DNA of 64,000 bases from Mycobacterium ostraviense (GCF_002705925.1 NZ_NKRE01000001.1:3865625-3929624), one strand, 5' to 3'. Positions 45,710 to 54,749 are shown, counted from the first letter of the stretch. Notes: generated by a model from the sequence alone, not told the origin. Made by a program: numbers and translations.

Positions 45710-46987
45710 TTACCCCGTCGGGGTGAACGTGAGATGTAGTTCGGTGAGTCCGCGCAGGATGTAGGTCGGCTCGTAGCGGTAGCGGCGATTGTCCGCCGGC
45801 CCGTGCACGGACTCGTCGGCGGCAATGTCGGCCATCCGGTCCAGGATGCGCTCGATCGAGACACGGCCCTCCACCCGGGCAAGCGGTGCGCCGGGGCAGG
45901 AGTGGACTCCGCGGGCAAAAGCCATGTGTTCGCGGACATTCTTTCGGTCGAGGCGAAACTCGTGCGGATTGTCGAACCTGCGCGGGTCGCGGTTGACGGC
46001 ACCGGGCAACACCATCACCACCGTGCCGGCCGGGATGTCGACCCCGGCGACGGTGGTGGCTCGGCGGGCGAGCCGCGAGTCGCTTTTGACCGGGCTCTCC
46101 AGCCGCAGTGATTCTTCGATGAACGCCGGAATCAAGCTGCGGTCCTCGCGCAGCCGCTGCTGTATGCCGGGCCGGTCGGCGAGCACCTGCAGCGCGGCGC
46201 TGAGCAGTTTGGCCGTCGTTTCCTGCCCGGCGGCGAAAAGGAATGTGGCCGAACGGACTACGTCAATGACCTCGGGTGTGGGTCCGTCCGGATACTTCGC
46301 CGTCGCGAGCGCGGTCAGTACGTCTTCACGCGGTTGGCGGCGGCGGTCTTCGATGTAGTTGCAGAACTTCTCGTCGAGCCACTGCAGTGGGTTGGTGCCG
46401 ACCGACTCGTGGTCGAGCGCGCCCACCCGTCCACCGGGACGCTCGGCGCCCAACATGACACGAAACTCCTTGTGGTCGTCCTCCGGAACGCCGAGCAGGT
46501 CGGCAATCACCAGGGTGGCAAAGGGTTTGGAGTATTCGGTGATGAACTCACAGTTACCGTTGCCGAGGAACTCGTCGAGCTGACGGTCGGCGAGGCGCCA
46601 CATGAACTCCTCGTTCTGTTTGAGGCGGCTCGGCGTCAGCAGCCGGCTCAGCAACGACCGGGCGCGAGTGTGCTGCGGCGGGTCCATGGTGACCATGTGC
46701 TCGTACATTGGGAACTTCTCGCGGTTCTGGTCGATCTGGGCGTTGATGTCGTCGCCGTCGGGCACGAACGGCAGCGGCGGGAAAGGTCCGCCCAGTGCGA
46801 CGCAATTGGAGAAGGAGTCGGTGTCCTTGTAGACCGCGGTGGCCTCGTCATACCCGGTGACCGCGACGACGCCGTAGTGCGGTAGCCGCAGAACCGGGTT
46901 TTTGCTGCGCAAGTAGTCGAAGTACGGGTAGGGGTCGGCGACCAGCGACGGGTCGGTGAAAAAGTCGATCGAATCGTAGTCGCTCAT
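45710..46987 (-). CDS. Cytochrome P450
   Basis: 425-residue P450. The haem loop FARGVHSCPG is at 357-366 with Cys364, the I-helix is FAAGQETT, and ExxR is EESLRLE. It starts at ATG 46987 (MSDYDSIDFF). It is a full-length paralogue of the P450 at 1-1107: both have TPxRLKxNE, LVIADLLGVPE, the AGQETT helix and the same PTYILRGLTELHL ending. No ferredoxin is adjacent, so it may borrow one. It is divergent from a TetR gene with a repeated palindrome between them. Confidence 0.95.
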   Translation of the reverse strand: MSDYDSIDFFTDPSLVADPYPYFDYLRSKNPVLRLPHYGVVAVTGYDEATAVYKDTDSFSNCVALGGPFPPLPFVPDGDDINAQIDQNREKFPMYEHMVTMDPPQHTRARSLLSRLLTPSRLKQNEEFMWRLADRQLDEFLGNGNCEFITEYSKPFATLVIADLLGVPEDDHKEFRVMLGAERPGGRVGALDHESVGTNPLQWLDEKFCNYIEDRRRQPREDVLTALATAKYPDGPTPEVIDVVRSATFLFAAGQETTAKLLSAALQVLADRPGIQQRLREDRSLIPAFIEESLRLESPVKSDSRLARRATTVAGVDIPAGTVVMVLPGAVNRDPRRFDNPHEFRLDRKNVREHMAFARGVHSCPGAPLARVEGRVSIERILDRMADIAADESVHGPADNRRYRYEPTYILRGLTELHLTFTPTG

Positions 46988-47067
46988 GTCGCGCGTGCCT
47001 CCCGCAGCTGGCGTTTGCCGTATGGGCCGTCGGCGGCGATAGCTTCGGCCGCCCGAATCCGACGATG

Positions 47068-47087
47068 TGCTGAGCACCTGCTTAGCA
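47068..47087. promoter_or_regulatory. Tandem TGCTNAGCA palindromes
   Basis: TGCTGAGCA (47068-47076) and TGCTTAGCA (47079-47087), each an inverted repeat around one base, 11 bp apart on one DNA face. They lie in the 201-bp gap between the divergent P450 and TetR genes and are a likely operator for that TetR. Confidence 0.6.
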
Positions 47088-47188
47088 TGGCGGTAATGTC
47101 GTGGTCAAGGCGGCCCGCCCGTCGCTACGCCGACGCCGCTACGATCTGCGTGGTTGACGTCGAGGTATCGAAAATACGGAGTGAGGGC

Positions 47189-47788
47189 ATGACATCGGCT
47201 CGCCGGATCGGAGCGCCGGACGCGAAGAATCGCGGCCTGCTGCTTGACGCGGCCGAGCGATTGATGCTCGAAGAGGGCTATGCGGCAGTGACTTCGCGCC
47301 GTCTGGCGGGTAAGGCCGGGTTGAAGCCGCAATTGGTGCACTACTACTTCCGCACCATGGATGACTTGTTCCTGGAAGTGTTTCGCCGCCGCGCCGAAGC
47401 CGGTCTGCGGGTTCAGGACCGAGCGCTCGAGTCGCCGCAGCCGCTGTGGGCGCTGTGGCGGTTCGGCACCGAGCCCGGATTCGCAAAGATGACAATGGAA
47501 TTCATGGCGTTGGCGAACCATCGTAAGGCGATGCGGTCGGAAATCGCTTACTACGCCGAACGTTTCCGCGAACGGCAGCGGGTGGCGTTGACGGCTGCGC
47601 TGCAGCGCTACCACGTCGACACCCAGGACGTGCCGCCGGTGGTGTGGACGGTGCTGATGACCAGTATTTCGCGATTTCTGGTGATCGAGCAGGGGCTCGG
47701 CATGTCGGGTGGACATGCCGAAACGGTGGAAGTGGTCGAGCGCTACCTGCGTCGTCTGGAGGGTGAGCCACCACCAGTCGAGGGCTGA
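47189..47788 (+). CDS. TetR-family regulator
   Basis: 199 residues from ATG 47189 (GGAGTGAGGG just before it). The HTH is at about 34-58 (TSRRLAGKAGLKPQLVHYYF), followed by a helical ligand-binding domain. Being divergent from the P450 at 45710 with paired palindromes between, it probably represses that P450 and itself until a lipid or CoA ligand binds (inferred). Confidence 0.92.
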   Translation: MTSARRIGAPDAKNRGLLLDAAERLMLEEGYAAVTSRRLAGKAGLKPQLVHYYFRTMDDLFLEVFRRRAEAGLRVQDRALESPQPLWALWRFGTEPGFAKMTMEFMALANHRKAMRSEIAYYAERFRERQRVALTAALQRYHVDTQDVPPVVWTVLMTSISRFLVIEQGLGMSGGHAETVEVVERYLRRLEGEPPPVEG

Positions 47789-47803
47789 CGCAGTTGCGCC
47801 GAG

Positions 47804-48226
47804 TCACCAGTTGCGCAGCGAACAGAGCACCCCACGGGGGCCGTCCTTGGCGACGACGACGACGCCGTCCACAGCCAGATCGCAATGAAACATCGGTGTG
47901 CCCGGTTCCGGGCCGGTGCTGGCGGTGACCATTGCCCACTGGTCGGGGTTGGCCAGCACGACTTGCATGGTCCACGGCCTGCCCGGAGCGATATCGGCCT
48001 GGATGTTCGGCGTGAACTGATAGGGGTTGTGGCTGTAGTCGGAAAAGACGGCAGGATCCTGGTCCTGGTAATAGATGTCGGCGTAGATCGGGTTCTTCGC
48101 CGAGATGGTGTACCGGACCTGGTGCATGGGTGTGTCGTCGGCGTGTGACCGGCCGGTGCTTGCCGTCAGGCCCGTGCCCACCAAAACCGCCAAGCCGAAA
48201 CCCAGCTGCCGCCTTGTCGTGGTCAT
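47804..48226 (-). CDS. Secreted conserved hypothetical protein
   Basis: 140 residues from ATG 48226. N-terminal TTTRRQLGFGLAVLVGTGLTAS looks like a Tat-type or Sec signal (RRQLGF), with cleavage near SHA-DD. The mature part includes VRYTISAKNPIYADIYYQDQDP and one Cys pair (FHCDL, VLCSL). The fold resembles small secreted mycobacterial proteins of unknown function. ATG overlaps the stop of the enoyl-CoA hydratase by 4 bp. Confidence 0.82.
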   Translation of the reverse strand: MTTTRRQLGFGLAVLVGTGLTASTGRSHADDTPMHQVRYTISAKNPIYADIYYQDQDPAVFSDYSHNPYQFTPNIQADIAPGRPWTMQVVLANPDQWAMVTASTGPEPGTPMFHCDLAVDGVVVVAKDGPRGVLCSLRNW

Positions 48227-48987
48227 GTCGCGCCTCCAGCTGGCCGGCGGGGACCGGACGTGCGGCTCATCACCCGCGCTGCGGCCTGCCAATGGGCCTC
48301 CGCCACCCACAGTCGTGCAAAGGATGCTATCGCCTCATCAGCCGAAACGCCGCCGATTACCCGCTTGATCTCGGTGGCCGGGTGGCGGGCCAGGGCTGCG
48401 GCAACCGATCGCCACCCACGATCCGGTGAGTCGAACGAGGTGCGGGGCAGCACCAGATCCACCAGGCCGATGCGTTCGGCCTCGACGGCGTGAAGCGCCG
48501 TTCCGGTGCCCGCCAGCAGCAGCGCCTTGCTCTTTCCGACCAGCGCGGCCAGTCGCTCGGCGCCGCCCCAGGCCGGCATGATCTCCAGGTCCACCTGATT
48601 GAACGCGATCTTGATGTCGTCGGCGGCAATCCGGATGTCTGCGGCGACGGCCACCTCGGCGCCACCGCCGAAGGCGTGGCCGTTCAGCACGGCGATCACC
48701 GGAGCCGGAAAAGCCGCGAGCTGGTCGCAGATGGAGCGCATCCGCTTCGCCATCGCCGCGGCGTCCTCCTCGGTTCGCAGCGCGCTCAGCTCCTTGAGGT
48801 CACCGCCCGACACGAAGGCCCGCTCCCCGGCGCCCCTGATCACCAGCGCTCGCGCGCCCGCCGCCGCCTCGAGTGCCGTCTCCAGCTGGTCCATGGTGTC
48901 CGGCGCGATGGCATTGCGCGCGTGCGGGCGGTCGATGGTGAGCACCGCCAACCCGTTACCCGACTTGTCGAACTCGAGGTCCACCAT
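48223..48987 (-). CDS. Enoyl-CoA hydratase/isomerase family protein
   Basis: 254-residue crotonase. FVSGGDLKEL and NGHAFGGGAEVAVAADIRIA provide the oxyanion hole for the thioester. In place of the typical second Glu-containing PEV motif it has DLEIMPAWGG, so the exact reaction (hydration, isomerisation or other) is open. It is divergent from the lipoprotein at 49095 across a gap with GAGAAT/ATTCTC half-sites. Confidence 0.9.
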   Translation of the reverse strand: MVDLEFDKSGNGLAVLTIDRPHARNAIAPDTMDQLETALEAAAGARALVIRGAGERAFVSGGDLKELSALRTEEDAAAMAKRMRSICDQLAAFPAPVIAVLNGHAFGGGAEVAVAADIRIAADDIKIAFNQVDLEIMPAWGGAERLAALVGKSKALLLAGTGTALHAVEAERIGLVDLVLPRTSFDSPDRGWRSVAAALARHPATEIKRVIGGVSADEAIASFARLWVAEAHWQAAARVMSRTSGPRRPAGGAT

Positions 48988-49022
48988 GCGTCAGTGCTTC
49001 CGGGACGAGCGGCGATATTGGC

Positions 49023-49041
49023 ATTCTCTTACTTGGAGAAT
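49023..49041. promoter_or_regulatory. ATTCTC-N7-GAGAAT half-site pair
   Basis: ATTCTC (49023-49028) and GAGAAT (49036-49041) are the same half-sites as in the palindromes at 19427 and 49567, here facing outward around 7 bases. GAGAATAGCATCATC (49036-49050) also partly fits the N3 version. It lies just upstream of the enoyl-CoA hydratase start (48987). Confidence 0.45.
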
Positions 49042-49094
49042 AGCATCATCGTTAAGGCTCGGGACTTCCATCACACAGCATCCGGGGTGGGCAC

Positions 49095-49523
49095 GTGCAG
49101 CGCCGAATCGGGGCAGTGAGCACAGCGGCCGTAGCGGCACTGTCGGTAGCCGTTCTCGGGGCCTGCGGCGCGCCGTCGGCCGCTCGTATCTCCAGCACGG
49201 CAACCGTGCGCGTCAACGGCAACGAGGTGCGGCCCCACCTCGTCAGGTGCGTCCAGTTGGAGTGGTACCGGACGATCGAGGTCGGCGATGGCGACTCCGG
49301 GGCGACGGTGGTCATCGATCAATGGGCCGAATCGATTACCGCCAAGGCGGTCCGCATCCGCAATCTCGCCGGTTTCACCGGCGGGTTCTCCGAAGGCGAC
49401 GGCGGCGACGCCCACACCAGTTTCGGCGACAACACGTTCACCGTCAGCGGCACCGCCGACGGCTTCGATACCGCCACCAACCAACCGGCTACCGCCGAGT
49501 TCCGGATCGCCGCGCGCTGCTGA
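49095..49523 (+). CDS. LpqH-like (19-kDa antigen family) lipoprotein
   Basis: 142 residues from GTG 49095. The lipobox VLGAC gives a lipidated Cys24. The mature part has the LpqH-family core: VRCVQLEWYRTIEVGD, VRIRNLAGFTGGF and the ending DGFDTATNQPATAEFRIAARC with the paired terminal Cys. Family members are abundant surface lipoproteins and TLR2 ligands. It is not in an evident operon; the GAGAAT palindrome follows at 49567. Confidence 0.9.
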   Translation: MQRRIGAVSTAAVAALSVAVLGACGAPSAARISSTATVRVNGNEVRPHLVRCVQLEWYRTIEVGDGDSGATVVIDQWAESITAKAVRIRNLAGFTGGFSEGDGGDAHTSFGDNTFTVSGTADGFDTATNQPATAEFRIAARC

Positions 49524-49566
49524 AGCCCACCGAAGCCCGCTGCCCTGTTGCGGCGAACCCGATGAA

Positions 49567-49581
49567 GAGAATACTATTCTC
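49567..49581. promoter_or_regulatory. Perfect palindrome GAGAAT-ACT-ATTCTC
   Basis: Second perfect copy of the 15-bp palindrome, only 23 bp before the ATG of the amidohydrolase at 49604 and just upstream of its AAGGAGG. At that position a bound protein would block transcription start or elongation. Confidence 0.65.
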
Positions 49582-49603
49582 GAAAATCGCGAAGGAGGAT
49601 TTC

Positions 49604-50785
49604 ATGTCGTCGGGCGCGTTGTCGTATCCGCTGTTCGATGCGGACAATCATCTCTACGAGACCGAGGAATCGCTGACCAAGTACCTGCCCAAGCAGTACC
49701 AAAACGTGATCCAGTACGTCCAAGTCAAGGGGCGCACCAAGATCGCGATACGCGGCCATATCAGCGATTACATCCCCAATCCCACCTTCGAGGTGGTCGC
49801 CAGGCCGGGGGCGATGGAGGAGTACTTCAGGGTGGGAAACCCGGAGGGCAAGAGCCGCCGGGAGATCTTCGGCGAACCGATGCGCTCGATCGCGGCTTTT
49901 CGCGAACCCGGCCCGCGGCTGGAGCTGATGAACGAATTGGGCGTCGACCGCAGTTTGATGTTCCCGACATTGGCCAGCCTCATCGAAGAACGCATGCGCG
50001 ACGACCCGCTGCTCATCCATGTGGTCGTCCACGCGCTGAACCAGTGGCTGGACGAAGTGTGGGGCTTCAACTACCAGAACCGCATCTTCACGGTGCCGGT
50101 GATCAGCCTGCCGATCGTGGAGAAGGCGATCGAAGAGCTGGACTGGGTGGTGCGACGCGGCGCCCGGGCGGTTTTGGTGCGGCCGGCCCCGGTTCCGGGG
50201 TACCGCGGCCCCAGGTCGTTCGCGCTGCCGGAGTTCGACCCGTTCTGGCAGCGTTGCGTCGAGCACGACGTGCTGGTGGCCATGCACTCCTCGGACAGCG
50301 GCTATGCCCGCTATACCGCGGAGTGGGACGGCGGCGACAAAGAGATGCTGCCCTTCCAGACCAACGCGCTCGCCATGCTCAACGAGTGGCGTCCGGTGCA
50401 GGATGCGGTGGCGTCCTGGGTGATTCACGGTGCGCTGTACCGCTTGCCGCAACTCAAGGTCGCGGTGATCGAAGCCGGGTCGAAGTGGCTGTTCCCGCTG
50501 CTGGAACAGCTGGCCGATGTCTACAAGAAGACACCGGAAAGCTTCCCCGGCGGCGACCCGGTCGAAGAGATCAAGAACCGCATCCACATCAGTCCGTTCT
50601 ACGAGGAGGGGATCCGGGACCTCGTCGACCTGATCGGTGTGGACCATGTCCTCTACGGCTCGGACTACCCGCATCCGGAAGGGCTCGCCGCACCCCGGCA
50701 TTACGCCGATGCGCTGCAGTACCTCAGCGTCGACGACCAGGCAAAGATCATGGGCGGCAACCTGTCTCGGCTCGTGTCGGTATGA
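49604..50785 (+). CDS. Amidohydrolase-2 family protein
   Basis: 393 residues, third member of this family in the window. It has FDADNHLYE at the first strand, MHSSDSGY mid-protein and YGSDYPHPEG near the end, with the catalytic Asp intact. ATG 49604 follows AAGGAGG. It overlaps the acyl-CoA ligase by ATGA, so ring or C-C cleavage and CoA activation of the product are probably consecutive steps (inferred). Confidence 0.9.
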   Translation: MSSGALSYPLFDADNHLYETEESLTKYLPKQYQNVIQYVQVKGRTKIAIRGHISDYIPNPTFEVVARPGAMEEYFRVGNPEGKSRREIFGEPMRSIAAFREPGPRLELMNELGVDRSLMFPTLASLIEERMRDDPLLIHVVVHALNQWLDEVWGFNYQNRIFTVPVISLPIVEKAIEELDWVVRRGARAVLVRPAPVPGYRGPRSFALPEFDPFWQRCVEHDVLVAMHSSDSGYARYTAEWDGGDKEMLPFQTNALAMLNEWRPVQDAVASWVIHGALYRLPQLKVAVIEAGSKWLFPLLEQLADVYKKTPESFPGGDPVEEIKNRIHISPFYEEGIRDLVDLIGVDHVLYGSDYPHPEGLAAPRHYADALQYLSVDDQAKIMGGNLSRLVSV

Positions 50786-52242
50786 CGCAGTCGGCGCGGC
50801 GGCGCCGGGACGAACCACCATGGGAAACCATCCCCGAGATGGTCGGCAGCGCAGCGGACCGGTTCGGCGACGCCGAAGCCGTCGTCGATGGGCCGCTGCG
50901 GCTGACGTTCACCGAGTTGGCCGATCGGGTGCGCCGGGCCGCTGGTGCCTTCGCCGCGGCGGGAATCGACAAAGGTGATCGGGTTGCGATCTGGGCACCC
51001 AACTCGGCGGAATGGATCATCGCCGCGTTTGGGCTGCTGACCGCCGGCGGCGTGCTGGTTCCGGTCAACACCCGATTCAAGGCAGCCGAGGCGGCCGACA
51101 TCATCGGACGCAGCGGCGCCAAGGCCGTGCTCGTCGAGAAGGGTTTTCTGGGGCTGGATTTCGCTGTCCCGAACGCCATCCCGGTGATCGACGTGAAGTC
51201 CGGATTCCTCGACAGCGGCAAGCCGTTCAAGCGCGCGGTCAGTGGCTCAGACGTCGCCGACATCGTCTACACCTCGGGAACCACCGGGCGGCCCAAGGGC
51301 GTGATGATGGACCACGCTCAAACGTTGCGGCACTACGCGGAGTGGTGCGATCGCGCCGACCTGCGCTGCGGCGACCGCTATCTCATCGTCAACCCGTTCT
51401 TTCATATCTTCGGGTACAAGGCTGGCTGCGTCGCGTCGCTGATCCGGGGCGCCACGATTGTTCCGGTACCTGTTTTCGACATTGACCGGGTGCTGGAATT
51501 GATTGAGCGGGAACGGATTACGATGCTCCCCGGACCGCCGACCCTGTACCACTCGCTGTTGGGCCACCAGGGCGAGCGGGATTTGTCGTCGCTGCGTGCG
51601 GGGGTGACCGGCGCCGCCGACATTCCGGTGGAGCTGATCCGGCGGGTGCGCACCGAGCTGCCCTTCCAGACCCTCATGACCGGTTACGGCCTGACCGAGG
51701 CGGGCACGGTGACGCTGTCCCGGCCCGAGGATTCGTTCGAGGACATCGCGACCACCGCCGGCGTTCCGTGCGACGGGATCGAGGTCGGCATCGCCGACGA
51801 CGGCGAGATCCTGGTGCGCGGGTACAACGTGATGAAGGGCTATCTCGACGACCCGGTCGGCACCGCCGAGGCCATCGATGACCAGGGCTGGCTGCACACC
51901 GGGGATCTGGGCAACCTGGACGAGGCGGGTCGCCTGCGCGTCGTCGGCCGCAAGAAGGACATGTTCATCGTGGGCGGCTTCAACGCCTATCCCGCTGAGA
52001 TCGAAGGCTTCCTGCTCGAGCACGAGGCGGTCGCCCAGGCCGCCGTGATCGGTGTATCCGACGACCGGCTCGGGCAGGTGGGCAAGGCGTTCGTCGTTCG
52101 CAAAGGTGTTGTCAGCGCTGACGAATTGATCAGCTGGTGCCGGGAGCGAATGGCGGGGTTCAAGGTGCCGCGCTGGGTGCAGTTTGTCGACGCGCTTCCG
52201 CTCAATGCCACCGGCAAGGTGGTCAAAGACCGGCTGCGTTGA
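50782..52242 (+). CDS. FadD3-like acyl-CoA ligase
   Basis: 486-residue ANL-family adenylating enzyme. P-loop YTSGTTGRPKG, then NPFFHIFGYKAG, TGYGLTEAG, GWLHTGDLGN and the terminal NATGKVVKD with the catalytic Lys. The NPFFHxFGYKAG and PGPPT stretches closely match FadD3, which activates the propionate side chain of the sterol-derived HIP. This suggests a bulky ring acid as substrate, but FadD3 itself lies in the kstR2 regulon in M. tuberculosis and this is a separate locus. Confidence 0.88.
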   Translation: MTQSARRRRDEPPWETIPEMVGSAADRFGDAEAVVDGPLRLTFTELADRVRRAAGAFAAAGIDKGDRVAIWAPNSAEWIIAAFGLLTAGGVLVPVNTRFKAAEAADIIGRSGAKAVLVEKGFLGLDFAVPNAIPVIDVKSGFLDSGKPFKRAVSGSDVADIVYTSGTTGRPKGVMMDHAQTLRHYAEWCDRADLRCGDRYLIVNPFFHIFGYKAGCVASLIRGATIVPVPVFDIDRVLELIERERITMLPGPPTLYHSLLGHQGERDLSSLRAGVTGAADIPVELIRRVRTELPFQTLMTGYGLTEAGTVTLSRPEDSFEDIATTAGVPCDGIEVGIADDGEILVRGYNVMKGYLDDPVGTAEAIDDQGWLHTGDLGNLDEAGRLRVVGRKKDMFIVGGFNAYPAEIEGFLLEHEAVAQAAVIGVSDDRLGQVGKAFVVRKGVVSADELISWCRERMAGFKVPRWVQFVDALPLNATGKVVKDRLR

Positions 52243-52582
52243 GCCCGGTGTCGGCGGCGAGCCGTGTCGGCGGGTCTCGGCGGGGCTGCGGGTCTCGGTG
52301 ATGTGCTCGATCTGAGAATGCTATTTCCGCTGGATGTAGGATTGTTTGGCCGTGGCCGCGGCGTGACCTCGGGGTGGAAGGTGTTGACTTGGCTCTCCTA
52401 GACCCGTCGATGCCGAGGAGCCGGCGCCCGGTCGGTGACCGCAACGTCGGCCCGGGTTCTCGCCTGATGTCGGCTTTGCCTAGTAGGGTTGCGCAACAGC
52501 GAGGTCTGGCTACTGGCGGACCAGGGGTAGAGGAGATCCGCGTTGAGTTACCCGAGCAGTCGCCCCGTCGGGCCGGTGAATC
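52243..52582. other. Intergenic 340 bp upstream of Mce-associated pair
   Basis: No gene is visible. It contains GAGAATGCTATTTCC (52314-52328), a degraded copy of the GAGAAT-N3-ATTCTC palindrome with 4 of 6 matching bases in the right arm. It probably holds the promoter for the Mce-associated genes at 52583. Confidence 0.45.
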
Positions 52583-53479
52583 ATGAGCGCCGGCAGCAAC
52601 CAACACGCCGCTGACACGAGATCGGTTCTGGTGAGCGACGACGAAACCGCAAGCACTGCAGCTGAATTGCGGGCATTGGCCGAACAGGCCGAGGCTGAGG
52701 CCGCCGAAGCCGAAGCCCTGGCCGTCGCCGCCCGCGCCCGCGCCCGGGCAATTCAGTTGCGCCGCCGGGCCGAAGTCGCCGCAGGCCCGGAAGAAGGTCC
52801 GGTCGCCGAAGAAGATCCGGCCACCGAAGAAGTCGACGCGGAGGTGTCCGGGGGTGAGCCGGATGATTCCGGGCCCACGGCGGTATCCGAAACCGTCGAG
52901 GCCGAGCGTGATTCGGACGTCGGGGGTGAGGACAGTGACGTCGATGTGTCCGCCGATGCCGACGAGGCGCCGGCGCGGCGCCGGCTGCGTCTCACCCGGT
53001 CCGCTGTTGCCGCTGCGCTAGCCGTCATGGTCATACTGGCCGCGCTGTCGGGCAGTCTGTATATGGTTGTGCAGCATCGCGATGCCACCCGCCACCGTGA
53101 CCGAGTGGCCGAGTTCGCCGCAGCGGCGCGACAGGGCGTCGTGACGTTGACATCGCTGGACTTCACCAACGCCAAGCAGGGTGTGCAGCGCATCCTCGAC
53201 AACTCCACCGGGACGTTCCGCGACGATATGGCAAAGGTGGCAGACGATTTCATCAAGGTGGTCGAACAGTCGAAGGTGGTCGAGCAGGGCACCGTCCAAG
53301 CCGTCGCCGTCGACGTGGACACCATGACCGACGACTCGGCGGTGGTGCTGGTCGCCTCGACGTCCGAAGTCACCAATGCCGCCGGGGCCAAGCAGGATCC
53401 TCGCAAGTTCCGGCTGATCGTGACCATCACCCGCGACGGTGACCAGCTCAAGATGTCGAAAGTCGAGTTCGTGCCATGA
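52583..53479 (+). CDS. Mce-associated membrane protein (long type)
   Basis: 298 residues. Acidic Ala/Glu-rich cytoplasmic part with a predicted coiled coil (AELRALAEQAEAEAAEAEAL), a very acidic spacer to residue about 130, an Arg-rich stretch, one transmembrane helix (about 143-165, AVAAALAVMVILAALSGSLY) and an exported domain with AAARQGVVTLTSLDFTNAKQGV and MTDDSAVVLVAST. It shares the architecture of 38070-38831. ATGA overlap with the next gene. Confidence 0.88.
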   Translation: MSAGSNQHAADTRSVLVSDDETASTAAELRALAEQAEAEAAEAEALAVAARARARAIQLRRRAEVAAGPEEGPVAEEDPATEEVDAEVSGGEPDDSGPTAVSETVEAERDSDVGGEDSDVDVSADADEAPARRRLRLTRSAVAAALAVMVILAALSGSLYMVVQHRDATRHRDRVAEFAAAARQGVVTLTSLDFTNAKQGVQRILDNSTGTFRDDMAKVADDFIKVVEQSKVVEQGTVQAVAVDVDTMTDDSAVVLVASTSEVTNAAGAKQDPRKFRLIVTITRDGDQLKMSKVEFVP

Positions 53480-54075
53480 CCGCAGAGGAAACGTCGGTCG
53501 AGGAGACTGCGGAGGCCGACTCGGCCTTGCCAACCGACGACGACCGGCCCGCGCGGCCGAAGCGCCGCGCCGGCTGGCTGAGCAAGCTGTCGTCGGGCAA
53601 GGTGATCGCTGCCCTGATGGCGTCGCTGGTGGTGGCCTCGGTGGCGCTGCTGGCTGGACTGTATTTCTTCTCCTACCGACCGGATCGCGAAGTCGATGAC
53701 CAGGCCGCCAAGTCGGCGGTCGCGGCGGCTACCGATGGCACCATCGCCATCCTGTCGTATTCTCCGGATACTCTGGACCGCGATTTCTCTTCCGCGAGGT
53801 CACATCTGACCGGCGACTTCTTGTCGTATTACGACCAGTTCACCCAACAGATCGTCGCACCGGCAGCCAAGCAGAAGTCGGTCAAGACGAGCGCGGTGGT
53901 GCTTCGCGCCGCCGTTTCCGAATTGCATCCGGATTCGGCCGTCGTGCTGGTGTTCGTCAACCAAAGCACCCGGAGTGCCGACCGGCCGGAGCCGACGTTG
54001 ACGTCCAGCAGCGTCATGGTCAAGCTGACCAAAGCCGACGGCAAGTGGCTCATCTCATCGTTCGATCCGGTGTAG
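53476..54075 (+). CDS. Mce-associated membrane protein (short type)
   Basis: 199 residues, one transmembrane helix (about 54-75), exported domain with DRDFSSARSHLTGDFLSYYDQF and ELHPDSAVVLVFVNQ. It is clearly homologous to 37558-38073 (same RDF..AR..LTGD and LHPDSAVVLVF blocks). With 52583 it repeats the long-short gene order found next to the mce operon, although no mce genes are nearby. Confidence 0.9.
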   Translation: MTAEETSVEETAEADSALPTDDDRPARPKRRAGWLSKLSSGKVIAALMASLVVASVALLAGLYFFSYRPDREVDDQAAKSAVAAATDGTIAILSYSPDTLDRDFSSARSHLTGDFLSYYDQFTQQIVAPAAKQKSVKTSAVVLRAAVSELHPDSAVVLVFVNQSTRSADRPEPTLTSSSVMVKLTKADGKWLISSFDPV

Positions 54076-54116
54076 ATCCGGTAGATCGGGGGTCTGCGGG
54101 TGACGGGACTACGACC

Positions 54117-54749
54117 ATGACCAACGACATCCATTCGATGGTGATCGCGTCCGACTACCGGGTCCCGGACCCGAACCGGGTGTGGCCGCTGCTGCAGCGC
54201 AAGAAATCGGCGCTGGCCGCTATCGGAGCCCACCATGTGCTGGTCTATACCTCGACCCACGACTACGGCCGCGTCCTGGTGATGATCGGAGTGCACAGCC
54301 GCGAACCGATCGTGGAGCTGTTGCGCTCCCGGGTCTTCTTCGAATGGTTCGACGCGGCGGGCGTCGAGGACCTCCCGGCGGTATTCGCCGGCGAGATCGT
54401 GGACAGGTTCATTGCCGAAGCTCCGGCTGCGGGGGCCGCCGGCCGGGCCCCGGGGGTCGTGGTAGCCGGGATCGCGGCGGTGGACGACGTGTCGACGCTG
54501 ATCGTCGAGGTCGGCCTGGCGATGGCGCGGTTCAGCGCCGCCGGCATCCGAAAGACATGGGTTTTCCAGGCTTTCGACGACGAGCACGAGGTCCTGATCC
54601 TGCAGGAATTCCCGGACGAAGAGCGCGCCCTGGAGTGGATCGACCATCCCGATGCCGCGGCCCAATGGATGAGCCGCGCCGGAGTCGGTGCCTACCCACC
54701 GTTGTTCGTCGGCCGGCTTTCGGAGATGACGCGGATCGAGACGGATTGA
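54117..54749 (+). CDS. Conserved hypothetical protein with internal duplication
   Basis: 210 residues, no signal peptide. Two halves align: about 40-85 (RVLVMIGVH..ELLRS..FFEWFDAAGVEDLPAVFAGEI) and about 155-205 (EVLILQEFP..EWIDHPDAAAQWMSRAGVGAYPPLFVGRL). A repeated ferredoxin-like alpha-beta (ABM/Dabb-like) unit is likely. Function unknown. The stop overlaps the start region of the bfd-like gene. Confidence 0.75.
   Translation: MTNDIHSMVIASDYRVPDPNRVWPLLQRKKSALAAIGAHHVLVYTSTHDYGRVLVMIGVHSREPIVELLRSRVFFEWFDAAGVEDLPAVFAGEIVDRFIAEAPAAGAAGRAPGVVVAGIAAVDDVSTLIVEVGLAMARFSAAGIRKTWVFQAFDDEHEVLILQEFPDEERALEWIDHPDAAAQWMSRAGVGAYPPLFVGRLSEMTRIETD

Noticed and set aside
50782..52242. Calling the ligase fadD3 itself
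   Set aside because: Motifs match FadD3 well, but the neighbours are not those of the kstR2 regulon; only a FadD3-like label is supported.
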